From Acidobacteriota bacterium (GTDB lineage Bacteria > Acidobacteriota > Terriglobia > Acidiferrales > UBA7541), in NCBI GenBank assembly GCA_013289695.1, contig JABCZK010000010.1:62001-126000 (forward strand): 64,000 nt of DNA, in the 5' to 3' direction. Under the pieces are notes generated by a model. The model was not told the DNA's origin. It saw nothing but the letters and a program-made list of their open reading frames with translations, and made no database searches. The position numbers were made by a program, and so were the translations under genes. Positions 1 through 9,775 of this stretch are shown in pieces. Each line of letters begins with the position of its first letter. The stretch's first letter is position 1.

Positions 1-769
1 GCCTGCGCACCACAGCGTTGCGATTCAGGCTTAGAAATGTTCCGGAAACGCCTTCGAAGAACGGAAGCTCCTGCAACTCTTCCAGCGGCACCGTTTCGGA
101 ATCCGGCGTGCGCGCAATCGCGGTTTGCGTCACAACTTTATTTGTCAGAGCGCCCGTCGGGCAGGAAACCATGCACTCGCCGCAGGAAACGCAGGAGGAT
201 TCACCCATGGGCTCGTTGTTGTCGAATGCGATGCCCGTCGTCGCGCCTTTGCCCATGCGTCCCAGGACGAAATTCTCGCGAATATCGCTGCAGCCGCGGA
301 TGCAGCGGTCACACAAAATGCACGCGTCGAAATCCACAGCGATGCTCATCGAGGAGTCATCGGGACCGCGGCGCGTGGCGCGCGGCGCATAACGCGGTGC
401 GGTGATCTGTTCCTGCTTGGCGAGCGTCTCCAGTTCGCAATCGCCGGATTGTCGCTCGCGCGCGCACGGGCTGGGATGATCGGACATCAGTAGCTCGATC
501 AACGTGTGCCGCGCGCGCTTCACTCCGTCGGTTGCGGTGTTCACCACCATCCCAGGTTCCACCGGACGAATGCACGATGCCGTGTACACTCGCGCGCCCA
601 CGTCCACCACGCAAACGCGGCAAACTCCCACCGGCTTTTCGTTTTGCTGGTGGCACAGGGTGGGAATCCCGATGTCGTGCATGCGCGCGGCGTCGAAGAT
701 CGTGGTTCCGGCGGGGACGGAGACTTTCCTTCCGTCAATCGTCAGCTCGATGAGCGGATTCGCGCTCAT
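1..769 (-). CDS. NuoG-like iron-sulfur subunit of an NADH diaphorase (partial, runs off the window)
   Basis: This is the N-terminal part (about 256 residues) of an electron-transfer subunit. Its ATG overlaps the stop of the upstream NuoE/F gene by 4 bp (ATGA), so the two are co-translated partners. Residues 1-80 form a plant-type [2Fe-2S] ferredoxin domain with the cysteines of LCHQQ, CRVC and ASCI. A NuoG-type His-Cys segment follows (HPSPCARERQSGDCEL). Then come two [4Fe-4S] motifs, CILCDRCIRGC and CVSCGECMVSCP. The His-Cys segment keeps His and two Cys, but the second Cys of the usual CxxC is Glu. After the clusters the chain reads ELPFFEGVSGTFLSLN, which resembles the start of a cyclic-nucleotide-binding fold more than a molybdopterin domain; this is inference because the gene is cut. 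Alternatives are a formate dehydrogenase or hydrogenase diaphorase subunit. Confidence 0.8.
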   Translation of the reverse strand, partial: MSANPLIELTIDGRKVSVPAGTTIFDAARMHDIGIPTLCHQQNEKPVGVCRVCVVDVGARVYTASCIRPVEPGMVVNTATDGVKRARHTLIELLMSDHPSPCARERQSGDCELETLAKQEQITAPRYAPRATRRGPDDSSMSIAVDFDACILCDRCIRGCSDIRENFVLGRMGKGATTGIAFDNNEPMGESSCVSCGECMVSCPTGALTNKVVTQTAIARTPDSETVPLEELQELPFFEGVSGTFLSLNRNAVVRR

Positions 770-2535
770 GCGCTCCCCAGCTTCGCCGCGAATCGTTCCG
801 CGGCTGTTTCGCTGATCCGTTCACCACAGCGGCAAACATCCACGGGACAACTTCGCTGCAAAAGATGCGCTTCCACTTCCGCGCGAAAATGTTTCAACAC
901 CGAAGCGATCGGCGCGGGCACCACTTGCCCCAGCCCGCAGATCGAAGTCTGCCGCAACGCTCCGGAAAGTTCGTCGATCAGCGCGATGTCCGCGACCGAG
1001 CCCCTTCCCTGCGTCCAGCCCGTCAACATCTCCACCAATTTTTGCGAACCCACGCGACACGGGACGCACTTACCACAGGATTCGTTGCGGAAAAATTGCG
1101 TGGAGTTCAGCGCCATGTCCAGCATGCAGCGGTCTTCGGCGCACACCACCAGCGCGCCGGAGCCTAGCATCGAGCCGGCATCCGCCAGCGATTTGAAATC
1201 CAGCCGCACGTCCGCCATGGACGCGGGCAAATATCCGGAAGATGGGCCGGACGGCGCGAAGGCTTTCAGTTTTTTTCCATCCGCGATTCCACCGCCGTAT
1301 TTGAAAATCAGCTCCGATACCGGCGTGCCCATCGGCACTTCGTAAACTCCCGGATGCACCACGTCGCCACTCACGCCAATAAATTTCAGCCCCGCCGCGC
1401 CGTTCAAGCCCTGCGCTTTGTACCAATCCACGCCGCGGAAAAGAATGGCGGGTACGTTCGAAAACGTCTCGACGTTGTTGATGACCGTCGGTTTGTTCCA
1501 CAGACCCTGCTGCACGGGGAACGGCGGCTTATTGCGCGGCTCCGCGCGCTTGCCTTCGATTGCCTCCAGCAGCGCCGTCTCTTCGCCGCAAATATAACCG
1601 CCCGGGCTGACAAATATTTCCAAATCAAAGGTGAAACCGCTCCCCAGCAGGTTCGGCCCCAACAATCCGGCCCGCGTGCAGCGCCGGATTTCCTCGTACA
1701 ATATTTTTTCCTGATCCTCGTACTCGTGGCGAATATAGAGAATGCCTTTTTGCGCGCCTGTCAGCACGCCCGCCAAGATCATTCCTTCCACCACCAGGTG
1801 CGGCAAATGCGCCAGAATAAAGCGGTCCTTGAATGTGCCGGGCTCGCTTTCATCCGCATTGCACACGATATATTTATCTGACCCGGGCGCTTGCCGCACC
1901 AGTTGCCATTTCGATTCGGTGGGGAAGCCCGCTCCGCCCAGGCCGCGCAGTCCGGATGTTTTCAGCGTTTCAAAAGCCGCGGCCCAATCGCGCGACTGAA
2001 TCAGGCGCCCGACCGTCTGGTAATGTTTCCCGTCGGTATAGGGATCGGACGCGCAAGGCACCCGGCGATGCACCTGCGAAATTTGCGGCAGCGCGCCGCT
2101 GGCAAGCACGTCGCCCACCATCGCCGTGATCTGATTTTGCGCAAGCCCGGTATAGATGTGTTCGTTGATCGCTACCGCCGGCGCTTCGTCGCAGCGCCCC
2201 AGGCAAGAAACTCCGCCGACCTTTGTGTCCGTAAACCCGGACTGCCGGAAGGATTCTTCCAGTCCTGCGCGCAATCCGCGCGCGCCCCGCAGATGGCAAG
2301 ACATATCCTGACAAACGCGCACGTCCGCTTTCGGCGGCGGCGTCAGATGAAAATGCGGATAAAAGCTGGCGACTCCGTGCAGACGGTACAACGGCACATC
2401 AATTTTTTTGGCGAGAGCTTTCAGTTGCTCGGCCGGCAGGTAGCCGAACTGGCGTTGAATTTCCCTGAGCTCGCTAAAAATCAAGGGGAAGGAATCCTTA
2501 CCGGGGAGAGTATGCATCCGCGCCCCGGAAAACAA
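766..2535 (-). CDS. NuoE-NuoF fusion, NADH-oxidising flavoprotein subunit
   Basis: A 589-residue fusion of the two NADH-input subunits of complex I-like, formate dehydrogenase or bidirectional hydrogenase enzymes. Residues 15-150 are NuoE-like, a thioredoxin-fold [2Fe-2S] domain with Cys75, Cys80, Cys111 and Cys115. Residues 170-560 are NuoF-like: the FMN/NADH-binding glycine-rich segment GLRGLGGAGFP, a second glycine-rich stretch near SPGGYICGEETAL, and the N3 [4Fe-4S] ligands in ESCGKCVPCRVG plus SICGLG. It should oxidise NADH (or reduce NAD) and pass electrons to the NuoG-like subunit encoded directly downstream. No quinone-reducing membrane subunit or hydrogenase gene is visible here, so the electron acceptor is unknown. 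Met7 is an alternative start. The gene is divergent from the pentahaem cytochrome gene. Confidence 0.9.
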   Translation of the reverse strand: MFSGARMHTLPGKDSFPLIFSELREIQRQFGYLPAEQLKALAKKIDVPLYRLHGVASFYPHFHLTPPPKADVRVCQDMSCHLRGARGLRAGLEESFRQSGFTDTKVGGVSCLGRCDEAPAVAINEHIYTGLAQNQITAMVGDVLASGALPQISQVHRRVPCASDPYTDGKHYQTVGRLIQSRDWAAAFETLKTSGLRGLGGAGFPTESKWQLVRQAPGSDKYIVCNADESEPGTFKDRFILAHLPHLVVEGMILAGVLTGAQKGILYIRHEYEDQEKILYEEIRRCTRAGLLGPNLLGSGFTFDLEIFVSPGGYICGEETALLEAIEGKRAEPRNKPPFPVQQGLWNKPTVINNVETFSNVPAILFRGVDWYKAQGLNGAAGLKFIGVSGDVVHPGVYEVPMGTPVSELIFKYGGGIADGKKLKAFAPSGPSSGYLPASMADVRLDFKSLADAGSMLGSGALVVCAEDRCMLDMALNSTQFFRNESCGKCVPCRVGSQKLVEMLTGWTQGRGSVADIALIDELSGALRQTSICGLGQVVPAPIASVLKHFRAEVEAHLLQRSCPVDVCRCGERISETAAERFAAKLGSA

Positions 2536-2746
2536 CCACCAGTCTCCAGCGGTGTTGCGTACACGGATATAACCACGAGCTTCGCGCGAAATCCAGCACG
2601 CAATTATTCTTGCGCGAAACGTCGCGAATAATTCGCCCTGAATTTAGTTGATTTCGACAGTATCCGATAGTACAAAGTGGTCGATTCGCAGGATTTTCAC
2701 GCTCTACCGGTCTTGCGGACTGGTATCCTGCTCCGCCAAATTGCCA

Positions 2747-4171
2747 ATGGAAACGAAGCTCGCCACAAAACGCCGGCGCCTGGCAATTTCTCCAGCCGTA
2801 TTCTCAGCGTTGCTCGCGGCCGCTTTCGCGTTCTGCCCGATCGCGCATTCGCAAGAATCGGCAGTGCCGCTCTTCGCGTTCGATGGCCCAGCAGCCCAGG
2901 AAAGTCAATCGGGCCAAGCAGGCCAGGCCCCGCGCTATACCGGTCCCGGTTCGTGCGCATCAACGACGTGCCATGGCAGCGTTTCGCCGCGTACCGAGAA
3001 TCGCGTGCTGCAGAACGAATACAGCACCTGGATCGTCAAGGACAAGCACTCCAAAGCCTACGCATCTCTGCAAGGCAATGTGGGAGAGCGCATGGCGGCA
3101 ATTCTCGGCATCGGCAAGGCGGAGTCCGCGCCCAAGTGCCTGGCGTGTCACGCGCTCGATGTTCCCACTACGCAACGCGCCCGCACCTTCGAACTGAGCG
3201 AAGGCGTGAGCTGCGAAAGTTGCCACGGCCCGGCCGCCGCTTGGCTCGGACCGCACACCGAGCGCGACTGGACGCATGAGAAATCCATCGCAGCCGGCAT
3301 GTACGACACGCGCGACCTCACCAAGCGCAGCGAAAGATGCCTCAGTTGCCACCTGGGCAGCCAGGAAAAATCTGTTGACCATGAGATGATCGCCGCCGGT
3401 CACCCGGATCTTTATTTCGAGCTCGATTCTTTCTCCGCCGTGATGCCGCGTCACTGGAAGGAATCGGGCGAGCCGGGCGAACCGGAAAATAGCGATCCCT
3501 GGTACGACGTGCGCGAGTTGACCACCGGCCAAGCCGTGCAGCTACGGCAATCTCTGCTGCGCCTGGCATCTCGCGCGCACGGCAAGTTCTGGCCCGAGTA
3601 TTCCGAACTGCAGTGCTACGCATGCCATCACAGCCTCACCTTGCCGGAAAATAGTTGGCGGCAAGCCCGCGGATATTCAGGCCGCCGCCCCGGCGATCCG
3701 CCGTGGAATCCTTCGCGTTACACGATCTTTCACGAAGTTGTTTTTCAGGCTGACGGTGACGGCGCCGGAAAACTGGATTCCGAGCTTTCGCGCCTGGCTC
3801 AACTGATGAGCCAGTTGAATCCCGACCGCGACGCCGTGGCTGCCTCCGCGGTTAATTGCGCCAGGCTCGTCAGCGATTTGTCCTTGAAAGTCGGCGCGAT
3901 GGCGAACGATCCCGCCTCCACGTTGCGCTTGCTGCGAAAGATTTCGAGCGATGCGGACAACATTGCCGCGCAGGGCGAACACGCCGCCGCACAATCCGCG
4001 ATGGCCGTGCAATCGCTGTTCGTGGCGTACGAGCGCAATGAAAAATTCCAGAATTCCGCCGAACTGCGCGCCGCCATTGGCGCGCTCTTCCAGGATTTGC
4101 AAGATCCATCAGCATACGATCCCGCGCGCTTCGCGGGCAAGTTGCGCCAGGTAAACGCCCTGCTGCCGTAA
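2747..4171 (+). CDS. Exported pentahaem c-type cytochrome, cytochrome c554-like
   Basis: The protein (474 residues from the chosen ATG) begins with a signal peptide: basic METKLATKRRR, a hydrophobic core, and a likely cleavage after AHS. A longer reading frame from 2648 exists, but the sequence before this Met does not look like a signal peptide. Five haem-attachment sites are visible: an unusual CASTTCH (CX4CH) at residues 70-76, then CLACH, CESCH, CLSCH and CYACH. Several other histidines could be distal ligands. The order resembles cytochrome c554-type multihaem proteins. The C-terminal 130 residues have no haem motif and look helical. It should act as a periplasmic electron carrier. It is divergent from the diaphorase genes and lies 90 bp before the transhydrogenase. 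Its redox partner cannot be read from the sequence. Confidence 0.85.
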   Translation: METKLATKRRRLAISPAVFSALLAAAFAFCPIAHSQESAVPLFAFDGPAAQESQSGQAGQAPRYTGPGSCASTTCHGSVSPRTENRVLQNEYSTWIVKDKHSKAYASLQGNVGERMAAILGIGKAESAPKCLACHALDVPTTQRARTFELSEGVSCESCHGPAAAWLGPHTERDWTHEKSIAAGMYDTRDLTKRSERCLSCHLGSQEKSVDHEMIAAGHPDLYFELDSFSAVMPRHWKESGEPGEPENSDPWYDVRELTTGQAVQLRQSLLRLASRAHGKFWPEYSELQCYACHHSLTLPENSWRQARGYSGRRPGDPPWNPSRYTIFHEVVFQADGDGAGKLDSELSRLAQLMSQLNPDRDAVAASAVNCARLVSDLSLKVGAMANDPASTLRLLRKISSDADNIAAQGEHAAAQSAMAVQSLFVAYERNEKFQNSAELRAAIGALFQDLQDPSAYDPARFAGKLRQVNALLP

Positions 4172-4261
4172 GTCGAGACGCGGCGATGCGGCTGAATATA
4201 TTTGTATGAATTCTGGAAGCCATCCGCGAATCACCGCGATGAGAACGCCGGGAGGGCTTGC

Positions 4262-5668
4262 GTGCAAAATTATGACCTTGTGGTGATCGGCTCGGGTCCC
4301 GCCGGCGAAAAAGGCGCTGCTCAGGCTGCTTACTTTGGCAAGAGCGTCGCTCTGGTTGAATGTGGAGATACGCTCGGCGGCGCCTGCGTCAACACCGGCA
4401 CCATACCCAGCAAAATTCTTCGCGAATCCGCGCTGTATTTTTCCGGCATACGCCAGCGCGGTTTGTACGGCGTGGACTATTCGCTGCGCGAAGGCTTGAC
4501 CGTCAAGAATTTCATGCATCGCAAGGACGTGGTCGTTGAGACCGAACGCGAACAATTGGCCCAGAATCTTGTGGTGCATAACATAGACCTCATTCATGGC
4601 CTGGCCTCCTTCCAGGATGCCGACACGGTCTCGGTAAAAACATCGCACAGCGAAAATCTGACGCTGCATGCGGATGCCATTTTGATCGCGACTGGCTCGG
4701 TACCACATCGCGCGCCGGAGATTCCCTTCGATGATGAAATTATTTTTGATTCGGACTCCATCCTGAAAATGGGCTCGATTCCGCGCAGCCTCGCGGTTGT
4801 CGGCGGCGGCGTGATCGGCTGCGAATACGCTTCCATCTTCACTGCCTTGGGTGTGGAAGTGTCGCTGGTGGACGGCCGTGATCGCGTCCTGCCTTTTCTC
4901 GACGCGGAAATTTCGGCGTGCCTCAGCGAGCGGCTGGCGGATCTGGGCGTGCGTTTTTTCTTCGGCGAACGCACCACGCAGATCGAACTTGCGCAAGAAA
5001 AAGTGCGCATTTCGCTGCAATCGGGCAAGACGATCGAAACCGAAGCGGCCCTTTTCGCTGCCGGACGTCGCGGAGCCGTGGACAAGCTTGGCCTGGAAAA
5101 AGCGGGCGTAGCCCTCAATAAGCGCGGCTACATCGAAGTGAACGAACACTATCGCACCGCCGCGCCTCGCGTCTATGCCGCTGGAGACGTCATCGGCTTT
5201 CCCGCGCTGGCCTCCACTTCCATGGAACAAGGCCGCGTGGCCGTCTGCCACGCTTTCGGGTTTCAGTACAAACAGCGCCTCGCATCCATGCTGCCGATGG
5301 GCATTTATACTATCCCGGAAATTTCCGCCGTGGGTGAATCCGAAGAGACCTGCAAAGAGAAGGGAATTGAATACGCCGTGGGGCGAGCGCACTACGCCAA
5401 CAACACGCGCGGTCAGATTGTGGGCGACTTGCACGGTCTGCTGAAATTGATTTTCGCCAAATCAAACCGCCGCCTGCTGGGCGTGCAGATCATCGGCGAG
5501 AGCGCCACGGAGCTGATCCATCTGGGCATGATGGCGCTGGAATCCGGCATGACCATCAACGCCTTCATTGACTTCGTCTTCAACTACCCGACACTCTCCG
5601 AAATGTATAAGTACGCGGCATACGACGGGCTGGGAAATCTTTCCGGCCACAAACTCCGCGAGGGGTAG
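4262..5668 (+). CDS. sthA: Pyridine nucleotide transhydrogenase-like flavoprotein (SthA type)
   Basis: A 468-residue flavoprotein of the dihydrolipoamide dehydrogenase/glutathione reductase superfamily. The FAD-binding fingerprint LVVIGSGPAGEKGA is at the N-terminus and the NAD(P)-binding VVGGGVIGCEYASIF near residue 180. The active-site helix reads GGACVNTGTIPSK: the first Cys is kept, but the second Cys of the CxxxxC disulfide is Thr. This is what soluble transhydrogenases show and argues against lipoamide dehydrogenase. The C-terminal dimerisation domain lacks the catalytic His-Glu pair of disulfide reductases. It probably exchanges reducing equivalents between NADH and NADPH in the cytoplasm. 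The GTG start at 4262 is preferred because GGGAGGG lies just upstream and the FAD motif follows at once; an upstream in-frame ATG at 4202 would add 20 unlikely residues. Confidence 0.85.
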   Translation: MQNYDLVVIGSGPAGEKGAAQAAYFGKSVALVECGDTLGGACVNTGTIPSKILRESALYFSGIRQRGLYGVDYSLREGLTVKNFMHRKDVVVETEREQLAQNLVVHNIDLIHGLASFQDADTVSVKTSHSENLTLHADAILIATGSVPHRAPEIPFDDEIIFDSDSILKMGSIPRSLAVVGGGVIGCEYASIFTALGVEVSLVDGRDRVLPFLDAEISACLSERLADLGVRFFFGERTTQIELAQEKVRISLQSGKTIETEAALFAAGRRGAVDKLGLEKAGVALNKRGYIEVNEHYRTAAPRVYAAGDVIGFPALASTSMEQGRVAVCHAFGFQYKQRLASMLPMGIYTIPEISAVGESEETCKEKGIEYAVGRAHYANNTRGQIVGDLHGLLKLIFAKSNRRLLGVQIIGESATELIHLGMMALESGMTINAFIDFVFNYPTLSEMYKYAAYDGLGNLSGHKLREG

Positions 5669-5707
5669 CGCGATTACTATGCGTCACTAATCGCTCATCA
5701 CTACCTC

Positions 5708-7339
5708 TCAATCCGTAGGATTCCGCGGAAACTTCAAATACGGCAGCCGAACTCCGTCAATCACAATCTGGTCCGCGCGAATATCCGTCGGCGCTTCAAA
5801 TCCCACCGCGCCTCCCGCGGTCACAAAATCGTCCTGATCCACGCCATCTCCGCTGACGCCCAGGCCGCCCACCATCACGCCATTTATATACAGCGGCTCC
5901 GAGCCTGGAAAAAATACCACGCCGCTCTGATTGACCTTGGGCCACGCCGTGCTGGGGACTTGAAATCCCTGCGTGCATGGGTTCCCAGTATCCTGCGTGT
6001 ACAAATTGAAGAACGGACCCACCGGCGAGCCATCAATCCCCGAAGGAAACAAAGGCTGCGCGCCGAAACCGATGGTGCGGTTCGTAACCGCAGTTCCCAG
6101 CGGCACCTGGTTTAGGTCCGCGGTCTGCCGGTTCATGCCGCTGAAGTAAATCACATTGCGCGCTTTCGTCGCGGCCACATCAATGCTGAACACCGTTCCA
6201 TCCGTCATGCGGTACAGGCCGATCAAAGTGCCGTCAAGATCGCTCACCGCGATCGTCATTTTTGCGCGTGCGCCGATGGGCAGGCGAATCTGCGCGCGCG
6301 TCAAATTGGCTGTGGCCACCGCGCTGTTGATGATCTGTGTCACCTGCGCCGTCGTCAGCCCGCCCACGGGCCCATTCGTTGCCGCAATCAACGCGCCTTC
6401 GGGTGGAACACCGGGGCTGCCCACCGGGCCCATGGTAAAAAATGCGGCATCAAAAGTTCCGCTGGTCACGCCGCCGGGCGGTGTCGTCTGATTCACAAAG
6501 GGCAGCGTGATGCCGTTAATGGAAACAATTCCCGGCGCCGGAAATGCGGGGAAGCCGACGCCGTCCGTTGCGGCGCTTGAGCCGCCCATCGCGATCATGC
6601 CCGCTGCCGCGAACGCAACGTATTCCGCCGTGTCCGTATCCGCCGCAACGACACCGATTCCGCCCACTTCTTGCCCGCTCTTGAAAATCGGCACGCCGCC
6701 GGGATTTACTGCTGTCGCTTCGCTATCGTTCAAATCCGCCTTGCCCGTGACGATTCCGTATCCCGGGGACGTCCCGGCGATTGTGGTGGCCGGCGGCACG
6801 ATCGCATTGATACTAGTCGCGAGATTGCAGCCGCGATTGGTATTCTCGATGCCGTACAGCGCGGCGCTCGAGGTGTTCGCAACTCCCGGCGGGAAATGTA
6901 TGCCGCTGATAAATCGCACCGTGCGCGAAGAGAGCGGGGCCTGATCGTTGCTGAAGAAAGCTCCTGTGCGAGCCAGCGCCACCGCCAGATCGGCCGTGGG
7001 AATCATCGCGCCGAAATTCCCCGGCGACGTGGCGGGCGCCGATGGCCCTACGTACACGGCGAGGATGCGTCCCATCCGGTCAACGACGGCGATAGCCATG
7101 GCGTCGGATTGCGCCGCCGTTGCTGCGGCCTCCACCACCATCTGCACGTCCGCTTGCGTCAAGCTTTCCGTCGGGGGCGGGGGATTCGTGGACCCGCCGC
7201 CACCGCCGCCGCCTCCATTTCCACTTCCACCGCCGCCGCAAGCCGCGAGCACCAGCCAGAACGCAAGGCTGAGGCAAACCCGCAGGTTCGCAGGCTTCCA
7301 CAGCCGAACTCGGAACTTCCGAATTTCCGCCGGAATCAT
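5708..7339 (-). CDS. Lipoprotein with two GlcG/HbpS-like (haem-binding) domains
   Basis: A 543-residue exported protein with a clear lipobox: a hydrophobic stretch ending LVLAAC, followed by a Gly-rich linker and PPPP. The mature part holds two copies of the GlcG/HbpS (DUF336) fold. The first begins LTQADVQMVVEAAATAA and contains AIAVVDRMGRILAVY. The second begins LTTAQVTQIINSAVATA and contains IAVSDLDGTLIGLYR. HbpS-type domains bind haem or related ligands in other bacteria; binding here is inferred. It is anchored to a membrane and points away from the cytoplasm. It sits leftward between redox genes, divergent from the outer-membrane barrel gene, so a link with haem or electron transfer is plausible but unproven. 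Confidence 0.8.
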   Translation of the reverse strand: MIPAEIRKFRVRLWKPANLRVCLSLAFWLVLAACGGGGSGNGGGGGGGGSTNPPPPTESLTQADVQMVVEAAATAAQSDAMAIAVVDRMGRILAVYVGPSAPATSPGNFGAMIPTADLAVALARTGAFFSNDQAPLSSRTVRFISGIHFPPGVANTSSAALYGIENTNRGCNLATSINAIVPPATTIAGTSPGYGIVTGKADLNDSEATAVNPGGVPIFKSGQEVGGIGVVAADTDTAEYVAFAAAGMIAMGGSSAATDGVGFPAFPAPGIVSINGITLPFVNQTTPPGGVTSGTFDAAFFTMGPVGSPGVPPEGALIAATNGPVGGLTTAQVTQIINSAVATANLTRAQIRLPIGARAKMTIAVSDLDGTLIGLYRMTDGTVFSIDVAATKARNVIYFSGMNRQTADLNQVPLGTAVTNRTIGFGAQPLFPSGIDGSPVGPFFNLYTQDTGNPCTQGFQVPSTAWPKVNQSGVVFFPGSEPLYINGVMVGGLGVSGDGVDQDDFVTAGGAVGFEAPTDIRADQIVIDGVRLPYLKFPRNPTD

Positions 7340-7551
7340 GAGGTTGGACTATTGGTATCACAGCCGCACATCGTTCTCAATCATTCTGCAAATCAGATGT
7401 GCAATCGTGATGGAATAGTGCAAAAATCGGGAACCAGATTTTGCCTGCGGAGCCGCCCGGAGACATTTACCGGCTCCGGAAAAAACTGTGATCGCGAGAC
7501 GATTCCAATTGTTCCTTGCCGAAAGTCGCCGGACAACCGAGGCCTGACGGA

Positions 7552-9750
7552 ATGCGCGACGCATTCCGCACGTTTTTTTTCCAGCCGGCGCGCCTGTGCT
7601 GGCTCTTGATTTTGCTATGCGCCGCGCCTGCGCCCGGTTCAGCCATGAACCCCGCGATCGCTCCGAGCGCGCTCCAACAATCCGTCGCACAGCAGCGACT
7701 GCCGGGCCAAAGCGCTCCCAAGAAAGCCGCGTTGCAAGGCATCGTGCGCGATTCGAACGGGAACCCGGTCATCGGTGCAACCGTGGTCTTGCGAAACCTC
7801 GCAACGGATCAAAAGTTCGAAACGGTCAGTGGCTCCCAGGGAGTCTTCCGTTTTATTGACGTCGCTCCCGGCGACTATGAGCTAAAAATTGCCGCGACAG
7901 GCTTCCAGGAATTCACCAGTCCCGCCTTACAGCTGCACCCCGGCGACGATCTCGTCCGCGAGGTGACGCTCATCGCCATCCTCTCCATCGCGCCACCGCA
8001 ACCGCAGTTTCCCCAGCTTCCCGCCGGCACCACAAATCCGCCAACAGGAAGTCAGCCCAAGCCTTCGCCCACTGTTCCGCCCAACGCGGTGCAGAACGGC
8101 AACCTCCCGCAGACCGCGCAGCAACCCGCGCCGGAACCGCTGCCTTCTCCCGATCAAGTTTTTCATCCCGAACCCGATCGCTGGTCCATCGCCATGCCCG
8201 ATTGGGATCGCTACGGAATCGGCGGCGAACATCCTTACGTGAAAGGCAGCAAGTGGGATCCGTTCAATCGCAATAAATTGAAGGGCGACGTGCCGATCAT
8301 CGGCAAGCAGACTTTTCTAAATCTGACGGCCACCAGCGACACGTTTTTCGACGGCCGGCGCTTGCCCACGCCCACCGACGTCAGTTCCGCGCGGCCCGGC
8401 AGCAGCGATTTTTTCGGCAAGGGTGACCAGATCTTTCTCGATCAAACTTTTGCGTTTTCCTTCGATCTGTTTCATGGCGACACCTCGTTTCGCCCCGTGG
8501 ACTGGCGCATCCGCATCACGCCGGTGATCAGCTTGAATTATCTGGACGTGCAGGAACTAGGCGTCGTCAACGTGGACGTGACCAAAGGCACCACGCGCCT
8601 GGCTTCGCATCTCGGCTTGCAGGAAGCGTTTGCCGAAGTGAAGCTCCACGATCTCGGCCCGAATTACGATTTCGTGTCCGTGCGCGCCGGCATTCAGGCT
8701 TTCAATAGCGATTTCCGCGGCTTCCTGTTTGTGGAAGAGCAACCCGGCGTGCGTTTCTTCGGCAACCTCGATTCGAATCGGTGGCAATATAATGTCGCGT
8801 ATTTCAATTTTCTGGAGAAAAACACCAACAGTGGGCTGAATTCCATGGCGCTCCGAAATCAACAGGTAATCATAGCCAATGCGTATCGCCAGGATTTTTT
8901 GTTCCAAGGTTACACCGCTCAGCTGAGCGTGCACTACAACAAGGACGATGCCTCGATTCATTACGACGACAACGGGTTTCTGGTGCGCCCTTCTCCCATC
9001 GGCGCCGTTTTTTCCAGCGGCATGATCCGCCCGCACAGCGTTCACGCCGCTTATCTCGGCTGGACCGGCGACGGCCACATCGGCCCGCTGAATTTGACGC
9101 ACGCTTTCTATCAGGCGTTCGGCAACGACAGCTTCAATGCCATCGCGGGCAAGGCCGTCACCATCAATGCGCAAATGGCCGCGCTCGAGCTTTCCTATGA
9201 CAAGGATTGGTTCCGCATCAAAGGTTCCGTCTTTTACGCCTCCGGCTCGGCGAAACCTTCCAGCAGCCGCGCGCGCGGCTTCGATTCGATCGACGATTTT
9301 CCGGAATTTGCCGGCGGAATCTTCAGCTTCTGGAATCGCGAAAGCATCCGCCTGACCGGCTCGGGCGTCGCGCTGAACTCCGGAGATAGCTTGCTGCCCG
9401 ATCTGCGCTCGAATAAAGACGAAGGCCAGGCAAATTTCGTGAATCCCGGAATTTTCCTCGCGAATATCGGAGCCGATGTTGACTTGACGCCGAAACTGCG
9501 CGGATTCGCCAACGTGAATTACCTGCGCTTCGAACGCACCGAGTCGCTCGAACAAATTCTATTTCAGTCGCCGATTCGCCACTCGATTGGAGTGGATTCC
9601 AGTATTGGCGTGCGCTACCGGCCGCCGCTCACCGAAAACATTTCCGTTGCGGCGGGTGCGGCCAGTTTAATTCCGGGCCAGGGTCTAAGGGACATCTACA
9701 CCGGTAAAGTGATGTTTTCGTTTTTCACCGATTTGCGGTTCCAATTTTGA
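7552..9750 (+). CDS. Outer-membrane beta-barrel protein with N-terminal CarboxypepD_reg domain
   Basis: The protein (732 residues) has a signal peptide (hydrophobic [15 protein letters not shown]). A carboxypeptidase-regulatory-like beta-sandwich follows at about residues 65-145, with [20 protein letters not shown] and [16 protein letters not shown] Pro/Gln-rich linker leads to a long region of alternating beta-strands ending in an aromatic residue (TDLRFQF), as outer-membrane proteins do. The barrel has frequent aromatic girdle residues. No TonB box or plug domain was recognised, so it is not an obvious TonB-dependent receptor. It is followed after 25 bp by the ten-haem cytochrome gene, so they are almost certainly one operon. 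The barrel may hold the cytochrome in the outer membrane (inference). The ATG at 7552 was chosen; a TTG at 7516 is in frame. Confidence 0.8.
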   Translation: MRDAFRTFFFQPARLCWLLILLCAAPAPGSAMNPAIAPSALQQSVAQQRLPGQSAPKKAALQGIVRDSNGNPVIGATVVLRNLATDQKFETVSGSQGVFRFIDVAPGDYELKIAATGFQEFTSPALQLHPGDDLVREVTLIAILSIAPPQPQFPQLPAGTTNPPTGSQPKPSPTVPPNAVQNGNLPQTAQQPAPEPLPSPDQVFHPEPDRWSIAMPDWDRYGIGGEHPYVKGSKWDPFNRNKLKGDVPIIGKQTFLNLTATSDTFFDGRRLPTPTDVSSARPGSSDFFGKGDQIFLDQTFAFSFDLFHGDTSFRPVDWRIRITPVISLNYLDVQELGVVNVDVTKGTTRLASHLGLQEAFAEVKLHDLGPNYDFVSVRAGIQAFNSDFRGFLFVEEQPGVRFFGNLDSNRWQYNVAYFNFLEKNTNSGLNSMALRNQQVIIANAYRQDFLFQGYTAQLSVHYNKDDASIHYDDNGFLVRPSPIGAVFSSGMIRPHSVHAAYLGWTGDGHIGPLNLTHAFYQAFGNDSFNAIAGKAVTINAQMAALELSYDKDWFRIKGSVFYASGSAKPSSSRARGFDSIDDFPEFAGGIFSFWNRESIRLTGSGVALNSGDSLLPDLRSNKDEGQANFVNPGIFLANIGADVDLTPKLRGFANVNYLRFERTESLEQILFQSPIRHSIGVDSSIGVRYRPPLTENISVAAGAASLIPGQGLRDIYTGKVMFSFFTDLRFQF

Positions 9751-9775
9751 GCGGACGAAATTGTTGAGGACATTT

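Noticed and set aside
4109-5434. Long reverse frame across the transhydrogenase gene
   Set aside because: It has no recognisable motif and is the complement of a clear SthA-type coding sequence.
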